DNA from: Stenotrophomonas_A sp035539015 | GTDB lineage: Bacteria; Pseudomonadota; Gammaproteobacteria; Xanthomonadales; Xanthomonadaceae | Direction: 5' to 3' | Assembly: GCA_035539015.1 (NCBI GenBank) | Contig: DATLJF010000305.1 | Coordinates: 1-14,894 of the forward strand | Length of the DNA stretch: 14,894 nucleotides | Shown here: positions 7,826 to 14,894 of the stretch, piece by piece | Numbering within the stretch: position 1 is the stretch's first letter | Layout: each line of letters opens with the position of its first letter | Translations under genes and position numbers: made by a program | Notes under the pieces: model-generated | Told to the model about the DNA's origin: nothing | The model's database searches: none | Seen by the model: the letters and a program-made list of their open reading frames with translations, nothing else

Positions 7826-7900
7826 TGGTGGGCGGTACAGGGTTCGAACCTGTGACCCCTACCATGTCAAGGTAGTGCTCTACCGCTGAGCTAACCGCCC
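7826..7900 (-). tRNA. tRNA-Val (anticodon GAC)
   Basis: A complete 75-base cloverleaf read on the minus strand: acceptor GGGCGGT/ACCGCCC, D arm GCTCAGCGGTAGAGC, anticodon stem CTACC/GGTAG with loop TTGACAT (anticodon GAC at 7868-7866), T arm ACAGG-TTCGAAC-CCTGT, discriminator A and an encoded CCA (7828-7826). GAC reads GUC/GUU valine codons. It has its own promoter (7939-7968) and terminator (7771-7796) and lies downstream of uvrB on the same strand. Confidence 0.97.
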
Positions 7901-7938
7901 GGTATGCCCGGCAACACATTGCGCGTTGCGGGGCGCGC

Positions 7939-7968
7939 ATTCTAGCCCGGCGGCGCGATGCAGGGCAA
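7939..7968 (-). promoter_or_regulatory. Sigma-70 promoter of tRNA-Val
   Basis: On the minus strand a TTGCCC -35 element (7968-7963) and a TAGAAT -10 element (7944-7939) are separated by 18 bases. A very GC-rich discriminator, GCGCGCCCCGC, follows the -10; such discriminators are typical of stringently controlled stable-RNA promoters. The start of transcription should be near 7932, about 32 bases before the tRNA. Confidence 0.75.
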
Positions 7969-7999
7969 GCACCCGGCGCCGCTTTCGCCCGGGGGCCCG

Positions 8000-10015
8000 T
8001 CAGGCCAGGCTGGCGGCCTTCAGCTTCTGGATCTGGTCGCGGATGTTGGCCGCTTCCTCGAATTCCAGGTCGCGGGCGTGCTGGTACATCTGTTGCTCCA
8101 GCGCCTGCAGCTTCTTGGCGATCTCGCCCGGGCCCAGGGCGCGGTAGTCAGCCGGTTCCTCGGCCACGAAGCGCTTGCCCTTGCCCTTGCCGCGGCCACT
8201 GCCGCCCTCGTCGCGGGCGCCTTCGAGGATGTCGGCGATCGGCCGCACCGTGGACTTCGGCACGATGCCGTGGGCCTCGTTGTACTCGACCTGCTTGGCC
8301 CGGCGGCGGTCAGTTTCCTCGATCGCCGCCTTCATCGAGCGAGTCATGTTGTCGGCATAGAGGATCGCCTTGCCGCGCAGGTTGCGCGCCGCGCGGCCGA
8401 TGGTCTGGATCAGCGAGCCGGTCGAACGCAGGAAGCCCTCTTTGTCCGCGTCCAGGATCGCCACCAGCGACACCTCCGGCATGTCCAGGCCCTCGCGCAG
8501 CAAGTTGATGCCCACCAGCACGTCGAACTTGCCCAGGCGCAGGTCGCGGATGATCTCCACGCGCTCCACGGTGTCGATGTCCGAGTGCAGGTAGCGCACC
8601 TTGATGCCGTGCTCGCCCAGGTACTCGGTCAGGTTCTCGGCCATGCGCTTGGTCAGGGTGGTGACCAGCACGCGGTCGCCCATCTTGATGCGCTCGTTGC
8701 ACTGGCTCATCAGGTCGTCGACCTGGGTGCCGACCGGGCGGATCTCCACCTCCGGGTCGATCAGGCCGGTCGGGCGCACCACCAGCTCGGTGATTTCATC
8801 GCCGGACTCGCGCAGCTCGTACGGACCGGGCGTAGCCGAGACGTAGATGCTGCGCGGGCAACGCGCCTCCCATTCCTCGAAGCGCAGTGGCCGGTTGTCC
8901 AGCGCCGACGGCAGGCGGAAGCCGAACTCGACCAGGGTCTCCTTGCGCGAACGGTCGCCCTTGTACATCGCGCCGATCTGCGGAATCGTCACGTGTGATT
9001 CGTCGATCACCAGCAGCGCATCGGCCGGCAAATAGTCGAACAAGGTCGGCGGCGGCTCACCCGGGGCCTTGCCGGTGAGGTGGCGCGAGTAGTTCTCGAT
9101 GCCGTTGCAGAAGCCGACCTCGGCCATCATCTCCAGGTCGAACTGGGTACGCTGCGCCAGGCGCTGCGCCTCCACCAGCTTGTTCTGGGCATACAGGACT
9201 TCGAGCCGCTCCTTGAGTTCTTCCTTGATGGTGTCAACCGCGCTGAGCACGCGCTCGCGCGTGGTCGCGTAATGGGTCTTCGGATAGACGGTGTAGCGCT
9301 GCAGGTTGCGCATCGTCTCGCCGGTCAGCGGGTCGAACAGGGTCAGCTTCTCGATATCGCCGTCGAACAGTTCGATGCGCAAGGCCTCGGTGTCCGACTC
9401 GGCCGGGAACACGTCCACCACTTCGCCGCGCACGCGGAAGGCGCCGCGGGTCAATTCGAACTCATTGCGGGCGTACTGCAGGTCGGTGAGGTGGCGGATC
9501 AGCTGGCGCTGGTCGATGTGCTCGCCCAGTGACAAGATCAGCCGCAGCGACAGGTAGTCTTCCGGCGCGCCGAGGCCATAGATCGCCGACACGGTCGCGA
9601 CCACGATCGCATCACGCCGCGACAGCAGCGTCTTGGTCGCGGCCAGGCGCATCTGCTCGATGTGTTCGTTGATCGAGCTGTCCTTCTCGATGAACGTATC
9701 GGACGCCGGGACGTAGGCTTCCGGCTGGTAGTAGTCGTAGTAGCTGACGAAATATTCGACCGCGTTATGCGGGAAGAACGCCTTGAACTCGCCGTACAGC
9801 TGCGCCGCCAGGGTCTTGTTCGGCGCCATCACCAGGGTCGGTTTCTGGATCTGCTGGATGACATTGGCGACGGTGTAGGTCTTGCCTGAACCAGTCACGC
9901 CGAGCAGCGTCTGCTTGGCCAGGCCCGCCTCGAAATTGGCCGACAGGCGCTCGATGGCCTGGGGCTGGTCGCCGGACGGAGAGTACGGGGAGACGAGCTG
10001 GAAGCTATCGCTCAT
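8000..10015 (-). CDS. uvrB: UvrB, excinuclease ABC subunit B
   Basis: 671 residues, full length (E. coli UvrB has 673). UvrB is the damage-verifying helicase-like subunit of nucleotide excision repair; UvrA loads it on DNA and it recruits UvrC. Visible motifs: Walker A GVTGSGKT (39-46, K45), the Tyr-rich beta-hairpin YYDYYQPEAYVP (from 92) that probes damaged DNA, the DEAD-type DESH box (338-341), helicase motif VI QTIGRAARN, and a C-terminal UVR domain (EIAKKLQALEQQMYQHARDL, final ~40 residues) for UvrC contact. A Gly/Lys-rich linker (GSGRGKGKGKR) precedes the UVR domain. The start has a GAGGTG ribosome site close upstream. A TATACT -10 candidate lies at 10045-10040; no LexA box is recognisable. 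It is divergent from the FimT-like gene. Confidence 0.98.
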   Translation of the reverse strand: MSDSFQLVSPYSPSGDQPQAIERLSANFEAGLAKQTLLGVTGSGKTYTVANVIQQIQKPTLVMAPNKTLAAQLYGEFKAFFPHNAVEYFVSYYDYYQPEAYVPASDTFIEKDSSINEHIEQMRLAATKTLLSRRDAIVVATVSAIYGLGAPEDYLSLRLILSLGEHIDQRQLIRHLTDLQYARNEFELTRGAFRVRGEVVDVFPAESDTEALRIELFDGDIEKLTLFDPLTGETMRNLQRYTVYPKTHYATTRERVLSAVDTIKEELKERLEVLYAQNKLVEAQRLAQRTQFDLEMMAEVGFCNGIENYSRHLTGKAPGEPPPTLFDYLPADALLVIDESHVTIPQIGAMYKGDRSRKETLVEFGFRLPSALDNRPLRFEEWEARCPRSIYVSATPGPYELRESGDEITELVVRPTGLIDPEVEIRPVGTQVDDLMSQCNERIKMGDRVLVTTLTKRMAENLTEYLGEHGIKVRYLHSDIDTVERVEIIRDLRLGKFDVLVGINLLREGLDMPEVSLVAILDADKEGFLRSTGSLIQTIGRAARNLRGKAILYADNMTRSMKAAIEETDRRRAKQVEYNEAHGIVPKSTVRPIADILEGARDEGGSGRGKGKGKRFVAEEPADYRALGPGEIAKKLQALEQQMYQHARDLEFEEAANIRDQIQKLKAASLA

Positions 10016-10039
10016 GTAGCACCTCGGAAACGATCGACA

Positions 10040-10045
10040 AGTATA
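10040..10045 (-). promoter_or_regulatory. Candidate -10 element of uvrB
   Basis: TATACT on the minus strand, 25 bases before the uvrB ATG. No good -35 hexamer is found at the expected distance, so this is tentative. Confidence 0.35.
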
Positions 10046-10166
10046 GCCAGCCGGCTATGACAGGGGAGCGAGGCGTCGGCCTACGGGCCTGCGGGCGGCG
10101 CGCCGATAGGCCCCGGCCCTCGCCGCGGCCAAGCTGGGCGTCCCTTCACACGCACACCTGTACGCC

Positions 10167-10691
10167 ATGCGTCGATCTTCCGGCCTGACCCTGCTCGAAT
10201 TGCTGGTCACGGTGGCAATCCTGGCCGTCCTCGCCACGGTGGCGGTGCCGTCCTTCCGCACCAGCCTGGAGCGGCAACGGATCAGCGCGGCGTTGTTCCT
10301 GCTCAGTGCCCAGTTCGCCTCGGCCCGGATGACAGCGATCACCCACGGCGACGTGGTCACCCTGTGCCCGCTGGAGGGCGAGGCGAACTGCCGCTCGGAC
10401 AGCGACTGGAGCGAGGGCTGGTTGATGTTCCGCGGCCGCAAGCGCAGCGCGCAGCCGCAGGAGGACGACACGATTCTGCGGGTCGTGCCACGGCCAGTGC
10501 ATGCGTCGCTGCAGCTGCGGTCGAGCCAGGGTCGGCGCGCCCTGCACTTCCACCCGGATGGGCGCAGTTCGGGCAGCAATCTGCGCGTGCGCGTGTGCCT
10601 GGAAGGCCGCCTGCGCGGCGAAGTGGTGGTGAACAACCTAGGGCGGGTGCGTTCGCGGCGGCTGCCGGGATGGCAGGAATGTTGGGAGTGA
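10167..10691 (+). CDS. fimT: GspH/FimT-family type IV pseudopilin
   Basis: 174 residues. The N-terminus is a class III prepilin signal: six residues ending in Gly, then LTLLELLVTVAILAVLATVAVPS, so prepilin peptidase PilD should cut after G6 and methylate L7; Glu is at +5 (E11). The body shows the GspH/FimT signature: SARMTAITHGDVVTLC with C67, C75 nearby, then DW..GWLMF (80-88), and a C-terminal VRVCLEGRLR segment. Minor pseudopilins of this type help prime the pilus tip, and some FimT proteins bind DNA during natural transformation; the Arg-rich C-terminus would suit that, as an inference. It is a stand-alone gene, not next to pilVWX. No clear ribosome binding site precedes the ATG. The symbol denotes the family; fimU or a numbered paralogue is possible. 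Confidence 0.88.
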   Translation: MRRSSGLTLLELLVTVAILAVLATVAVPSFRTSLERQRISAALFLLSAQFASARMTAITHGDVVTLCPLEGEANCRSDSDWSEGWLMFRGRKRSAQPQEDDTILRVVPRPVHASLQLRSSQGRRALHFHPDGRSSGSNLRVRVCLEGRLRGEVVVNNLGRVRSRRLPGWQECWE

Positions 10692-10697
10692 AGACGT

Positions 10698-10730
10698 GAC
10701 CAGGCCAGGCAAATGGGGCCTGGCCTGGTC
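10698..10730 (+). terminator. 13-bp hairpin after fimT, probable terminator
   Basis: A perfect 13-bp stem, GACCAGGCCAGGC (10698-10710) with its complement at 10718-10730, around a 7-base loop. It starts seven bases after the fimT stop. No T-run follows, so termination may be weak or the hairpin may stabilise the mRNA 3' end. Confidence 0.6.
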
Positions 10731-10810
10731 GAGAACGAGCCACTCAACCAAGCGCCAGTGTGTGAATCCATTGATGAGCAACGGATGGAATACCCACTGC
10801 CAACTGACAA

Positions 10811-10842
10811 CAGAAAGGCTTGCAGTCACCTGCAAGCCTCTC
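10811..10842 (-). terminator. Intrinsic terminator of the sulfatase gene
   Basis: On the minus strand AGGCTTGCAG pairs with CTGCAAGCCT (10839-10830 and 10825-10816) around a 4-base loop; flanking bases extend the stem, and a TTTCTGTT stretch follows. It begins 10 bases after the sulfatase stop codon. Confidence 0.78.
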
Positions 10843-10851
10843 TTGCTGCCC

Positions 10852-13119
10852 TCACCCGATTTCAAACACCACGTCTTTCAGGGTTCCGGTGAATGCAAAG
10901 GGACCCTGGTACTGGCTGGATACGGCCTCTCCCAAGTCGCGCCCGATATCCATCGTCTCGGTCGCGCTGTACCGCACTGGCGGGACATGTGCGAATTTTC
11001 CAGTCGCCACTTCCTTATCGTTCACGAGCAGGCGCCCGCTTCCGCCACCACCGTATTCATCGCTTTCATGGGTGTAGTGGAACGCCACTGTCACCTCGCC
11101 TTCCGGCAGCTTCTGCGTAGAACGCAAAACGTCCCGCTCACGCCCGAAGAAGTTGTTCTCATACATCAGCGCGCCATCCTTGACGAAGAAGGAGTACCCC
11201 GCGCTCCCTCCCGCAGCAACAATGACGCCATCTGCCCCGCCGGATGGAATAACCAGTCTTGCGGTGATCGAGTGGGTGCGTGCTTTCACATCCGGCGCCG
11301 TCCCCTCGCTGATCCGGGTCGTACCCCCGTAGTATTTGAAGCGCGTTCTCCCGCGGATCACGCTCGGGCGGTCTGGCACATGGGCGCGCTCGGAGAATCT
11401 GTCATCCAGGGGGAACACGAAACTCGCTTCTGCCTCTCGCCGAAAGATTTCCAACAGCTCGGCGAGCTTCTCGGGGTGAGCCTGGGCGAGATCATTTGAC
11501 TGGCTGAAGTCCGTTCTCAGGTCGTAAAGCTCCCATTGATCGGCATCGAAGTTGCCATCGCGACCTCGCAGGATCCATGGAACCCCGTGCCGCGCGGAGG
11601 CAATCCATCCATCGTGATAGATCGCCCGATTTCCGGAGTTCTCGAAGTACTGAGTGAGGTGATTCGACGGCGCGGATTCATCGTTGAAGGTATGGACGAA
11701 GCTGGACCCATCCAGGGGCTGCTGCGTGACACCATTGACTGCATCGGGAAAGACGATTCCGGCCGCCTCGTAAATGGTAGGCGCGATATCGACCACGTGC
11801 TGGAACTGTGGCCGCACCTCGCCGCGCGCGCGAATCTTGCTTGGCCACGTGACGGAAACACCGGTACGGTTTCCTCCGAAATGGCTCGCCACCTGCTTGG
11901 TCCATTGGAATGGGCAATCGATCGCCCAGGCCCAACCGACTGCAAAGTGATTCTCGTGGTGCGCCTGGCCGATCTCTTCCATCGAAGACAACATGGTCGC
12001 CAGGTCATCCGGGAACCCGTTCTGGGTCGCCATGTTGTTGAGCGTTCCCAACAAACCGCCTTCCGGGCTACAGCCGTTGTCACCGAGCACCGCCACGATG
12101 AGCGTGTTGTCAGCCCCGGGCAAGGCATTGACCGCCTCGAGTAGCCGGCCAATATGCTCATCCAGATGAACAAGGAAGCCTGCAAAACATTCCATCTGCC
12201 GCGCAAACAGTCGCTTCTCTTCGGCGCTGTGCGAGTCCCATGCCGGAAGCTCGGACGGTCGTGGCGTGAGCTTGGCGTCAGCCGGAATGGCCCCCACCTT
12301 CTTCTGGTTTTCGAACACCTGTTCCCTGTATGCGTCCCAGCCGATGTCGAACTGACCCTTGAATCGTTCGATGTAGGGTTCGGGCACATGATGGGGAGCG
12401 TGCATGGCGCCCGGCGCCCAGTAGAGGAACCAGGGACGGTCCGGCGCGATGGACTGCCGTGTATGCAGCCACTCGATCGCCTTCGTCGCCAGGTCATCGG
12501 TGAGGTGGTAGCCCTCTTCGGGGGTCTTGTCCGGCTCCACCGGCGACGTATTGCGGAACAGCTGCGGTGTGTACTGGTTCGTCTCCCCGCCCATGAACCC
12601 ATAGAACGTCTGGAAGCCCTTGCCCGTGGGCCAACGATCGAACGGCCCGACGGGGCTGGTCTCCCAGTCCGGCGTGTTGTGCCACTTGCCGAACGCCGCC
12701 GTGCTGTATCCGTTGTAGGCGAGCACTTGCGGAATGGCCGCGTTGTCGTCAGCCCACATGCTGTTGTAGCCCGGGAACCCGGTGGCGCCCTCGGTGATGG
12801 CGCCATTTCCAGTGCGATGGTGGTTGCGGCCGGACAACAGGGCCGCACGCGTCGGTGAGCACAACGCGCAGTTGTGGAAGTGGCTATACCGGAGGCCGGT
12901 CTTTGCAAGTTGGTCGATATTCGGGGTCGGGATCAGCCCACCGAACATCGATGTTCCCCCATAGCCCAGATCGTCGATCAGGATCACCAGGACATTCGGC
13001 GCCCCGCTCGGAGGCGCGACCGGCTGCGGGAAGTCCGCTTTGGCTTGCTTGTAGTTATCGCTGATGGTTCCGGAGAAAGGCGGCACTGGAAGGGGGAGGT
13101 TCTTCACCGACTGGTTCAT
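10852..13119 (-). CDS. Type I sulfatase (arylsulfatase family) with C-terminal beta-domain
   Basis: 755 residues. Hydrolyses sulfate esters; the substrate is unknown. The metal-binding start is NVLVILIDDLGYGG (D49, D50), and the formylglycine motif is C87-S-P-T-R91 within CALCSPTRAALLSGR, the Cys-type sequence that FGE (SumF1-type) enzymes oxidise. Later alkaline-phosphatase-superfamily motifs include WAPGAMHAPHH and GDNGCSPEGG (Asp/Asn metal ligands). After about residue 560 comes a beta-rich domain of jelly-roll type, as in long mycobacterial/proteobacterial arylsulfatases. No signal peptide is seen, so it is probably cytoplasmic. ATG 13119 is chosen over 13203 because AGGAG (13131-13127) lies seven bases upstream. 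The gene has its own terminator and stands alone between fimT and tRNA-Asn. No maturase is in view. The subfamily and substrate are open. Confidence 0.93.
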   Translation of the reverse strand: MNQSVKNLPLPVPPFSGTISDNYKQAKADFPQPVAPPSGAPNVLVILIDDLGYGGTSMFGGLIPTPNIDQLAKTGLRYSHFHNCALCSPTRAALLSGRNHHRTGNGAITEGATGFPGYNSMWADDNAAIPQVLAYNGYSTAAFGKWHNTPDWETSPVGPFDRWPTGKGFQTFYGFMGGETNQYTPQLFRNTSPVEPDKTPEEGYHLTDDLATKAIEWLHTRQSIAPDRPWFLYWAPGAMHAPHHVPEPYIERFKGQFDIGWDAYREQVFENQKKVGAIPADAKLTPRPSELPAWDSHSAEEKRLFARQMECFAGFLVHLDEHIGRLLEAVNALPGADNTLIVAVLGDNGCSPEGGLLGTLNNMATQNGFPDDLATMLSSMEEIGQAHHENHFAVGWAWAIDCPFQWTKQVASHFGGNRTGVSVTWPSKIRARGEVRPQFQHVVDIAPTIYEAAGIVFPDAVNGVTQQPLDGSSFVHTFNDESAPSNHLTQYFENSGNRAIYHDGWIASARHGVPWILRGRDGNFDADQWELYDLRTDFSQSNDLAQAHPEKLAELLEIFRREAEASFVFPLDDRFSERAHVPDRPSVIRGRTRFKYYGGTTRISEGTAPDVKARTHSITARLVIPSGGADGVIVAAGGSAGYSFFVKDGALMYENNFFGRERDVLRSTQKLPEGEVTVAFHYTHESDEYGGGGSGRLLVNDKEVATGKFAHVPPVRYSATETMDIGRDLGEAVSSQYQGPFAFTGTLKDVVFEIG

Positions 13120-13414
13120 GCTTGCGCTCCTGCTCAGACTCGCCATTTGGTTCCGGAGAGTGTGCGCCCTGGGAAGCAAGCCGGCGTCCGCACAACTACC
13201 CATGGGGGCACCGTACTTTTACTGGTGAACGGCGGCACGGGTAGCACACGTGCGCATAACCAAGGTTCAGCGGGTTAGTGACCGCGCGGATAAGCAACGC
13301 TACGACCTGACAGCAAGTCGTGCAGCCGCCGGTGCCGATGAATGAAGATCGCGCCTTCCAAAAAAGACACCGGCAGGCTTGGAAGTAGCCAGATGCTTCG
13401 GCGATTTTCCCGCG
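13120..13414. other. Intergenic stretch upstream of the sulfatase, no supported gene
   Basis: About 295 bases between the sulfatase start and the tRNA-Asn terminator. It should hold the sulfatase promoter. Short overlapping ORFs here lack ribosome sites and recognisable motifs, and no copy of the tRNA 3' end (attachment-site repeat) is visible. Confidence 0.5.
13127..13131 (-). promoter_or_regulatory. Ribosome binding site deciding the sulfatase start
   Basis: AGGAG on the minus strand with a seven-base spacer to ATG 13119. No comparable site precedes the longer in-frame start at 13203. Confidence 0.8.
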
Positions 13415-13416
13415 AC

Positions 13417-13452
13417 AAAGAAAAAGGGCTTGCGGAAGATCCGCAAGCCCTT
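13417..13452 (-). terminator. Intrinsic terminator of tRNA-Asn
   Basis: A perfect 13-bp stem on the minus strand (AAGGGCTTGCGGA, 13452-13440, with its complement 13436-13424) around a 3-base loop, followed by TTTCTTT (to 13417). It starts eight bases after the tRNA 3' end. Confidence 0.93.
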
Positions 13453-13459
13453 GATTTTC

Positions 13460-13536
13460 TGGCGCCCGAAGTTGGACTCGAACCAACGACCCCCTGATTA
13501 ACAGTCAAGTGCTCTAACCGGCTGAGCTATTCGGGC
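13460..13536 (-). tRNA. tRNA-Asn (anticodon GTT)
   Basis: A complete 77-base cloverleaf on the minus strand: acceptor GCCCGAA/TTCGGGC, D arm GCTCAGCCGGTTAGAGC, anticodon stem CTTGA/TCAGG with loop CTGTTAA (anticodon GTT), T arm GTTGG-TTCGAGT-CCAAC, discriminator G and an encoded CCA (13462-13460). It is a single-gene unit with its own promoter and terminator. Confidence 0.97.
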
Positions 13537-13545
13537 GGGGCGCGC

Positions 13546-13575
13546 ATTGTAACGAGAATTTTGGGGCGGGTGCAA
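13546..13575 (-). promoter_or_regulatory. Sigma-70 promoter of tRNA-Asn
   Basis: A TTGCAC -35 element (13575-13570) and a TACAAT -10 element (13551-13546), 18 bases apart, followed by the GC-rich discriminator GCGCGCCCC that runs straight into the mature tRNA. Transcription should start only a few bases before the tRNA 5' end. The -10/discriminator matches that of tRNA-Val. Confidence 0.8.
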
Positions 13576-13602
13576 GCGCCCGTATACAGCTTGTTTCAGG
13601 GC

Positions 13603-14025
13603 TTACCAGCAGGAAGGCTGGACGTCCGCTGCCGTGGGGGTCTTGCGGTTCGCCTGGTCCAGGCCGAGCGTGCCGCAGGCATCCTGGGCCTGGCTGTCGA
13701 GCGGCACGGCCTGCAACTGGAACGTGCTGCTGTCCGGGGTGCCTACGAAGCTGATGGTGTAGCGCGCAGTGCCGTCACGCGGTGACTGGTCGAACGGCAG
13801 GTCGTAGTCCTCGTAGGTGTTGCTCACGGTGCGGTGGCGCTCGGCCAGCTGCGCCACTTCGAGCAGGTCGGCCTTGGCCTGGGCGCGGCGCGACTTGCGC
13901 ACCTGCTCGGCGAACGAGGGATAGGCGATCGCCGCGATGATCGCGACGATGGCCACCACGATCATCAACTCGATCAGGGTGAAGCCGGCGGCCTTGCCGA
14001 GTTTGCGGGTGCTGCGCATTGCCAT
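13603..14025 (-). CDS. pilE: PilE-type type IV (minor) pilin
   Basis: 140 residues. A class III prepilin leader ends in Gly14, followed by FTLIELMIVVAIVAIIAAIAYPS: N-methylated F15 after cleavage by PilD, Glu at +5 (E19), then the hydrophobic helix that packs the pilus core. The globular part ends in a two-cysteine D-region (DACGTL to QPSCW) expected to form a disulfide. Its place directly after pilY1 matches the minor-pilin operon (fimT/U, pilV, pilW, pilX, pilY1, pilE) of Xanthomonadales, where PilE joins the tip complex. ATG 14025 is preferred because GAGGA (14038-14034) lies eight bases upstream. An alternative ATG at 14046 overlaps the pilY1 stop as ATGA and would add seven residues to the leader. 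No terminator with a T-run is seen after the stop. Confidence 0.93.
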   Translation of the reverse strand: MAMRSTRKLGKAAGFTLIELMIVVAIVAIIAAIAYPSFAEQVRKSRRAQAKADLLEVAQLAERHRTVSNTYEDYDLPFDQSPRDGTARYTISFVGTPDSSTFQLQAVPLDSQAQDACGTLGLDQANRKTPTAADVQPSCW

Positions 14026-14033
14026 CGTCGAAG

Positions 14034-14038
14034 TCCTC
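14034..14038 (-). promoter_or_regulatory. Ribosome binding site favouring the shorter pilE start
   Basis: GAGGA on the minus strand, eight bases before ATG 14025. The competing ATG at 14046 has no Shine-Dalgarno-like sequence upstream. Confidence 0.7.
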
Positions 14039-14042
14039 GTGT

Positions 14043-14894
<852 letters not shown>

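Noticed and set aside
7958..8998. 346-codon plus-strand ORF opposite uvrB
   Set aside because: Antisense of the well-conserved UvrB C-terminal half; composition is His/Leu/Ala-rich noise typical of high-GC shadows.
10016..10070. LexA (SOS) box upstream of uvrB
   Set aside because: No sequence here resembles the Xanthomonas or E. coli LexA consensus; only a 5-bp inverted repeat (TAGCC/GGCTA) is present.
10696..11499. 267-codon plus-strand ORF opposite the sulfatase C-terminus
   Set aside because: Begins inside the fimT hairpin, has no ribosome site and overlaps the sulfatase beta-domain and its terminator.
13120..13536. Attachment-site duplication marking an integrated island at tRNA-Asn
   Set aside because: I looked for a second copy of the tRNA 3' end near the sulfatase flanks and saw none; no integrase gene is present in the window.

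Overview
The window looks like a chromosomal segment of a high-GC gammaproteobacterium of the Xanthomonadaceae (Xanthomonas / Stenotrophomonas / Pseudoxanthomonas / Luteimonas / Lysobacter group). The reasons are a Xanthomonas/Caulobacter-type TonB-dependent receptor near a GH13 alpha-glucosidase of the kind found in these genera, a PilY1-PilE pair of Xanthomonadales type, and uvrB next to a GspH/FimT pseudopilin. The genus cannot be fixed from sequence alone.

Layout. Positions 1-2040 hold the 3' part of a TonB-dependent outer-membrane receptor closed by a strong intrinsic terminator. Positions 2122-3180 encode a Tat-exported protein built of two copies of one domain; it converges with a GH13 alpha-glucosidase (3201-4814, minus). 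The receptor and glucosidase probably serve uptake and cleavage of alpha-glucosides. Positions 4951-7596 are small envelope or exported genes: a lipoprotein (minus), a 59-residue acidic mini-protein (plus), a secreted protein with two NTF2/SnoaL-like halves (plus) and a membrane-anchored Sel1-repeat protein (minus). Positions 7771-10015 hold tRNA-Val(GAC) with promoter and terminator, preceded on the same strand by uvrB. Positions 10167-10730 carry an orphan FimT/GspH pseudopilin followed by a 13-bp hairpin. Positions 10811-13119 carry a type I sulfatase with its own terminator (minus). Positions 13415-13575 are tRNA-Asn(GTT) with promoter and terminator. Positions 13603-14894 are pilE and the 3' part of pilY1 (minus), the tail of a type IV pilus minor-pilin operon.

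How they work together. Two coherent themes are visible: carbohydrate scavenging at the left end and type IV pilus assembly at the right end, where PilY1, PilE and the stand-alone FimT all belong to the pilus tip/minor-pilin machinery. The sulfatase between the pseudopilin and tRNA-Asn looks like a later insertion. Housekeeping genes (uvrB, two tRNAs) lie between.

No CRISPR array, insertion sequence, prophage or evident new multi-gene system was found. The most interesting items are the uncatalogued 59-residue acidic gene, two exported proteins made of internal duplications, the sulfatase insertion, a pure (GGC)12 tract in pilY1, and a shared GC-rich discriminator in the two tRNA promoters.
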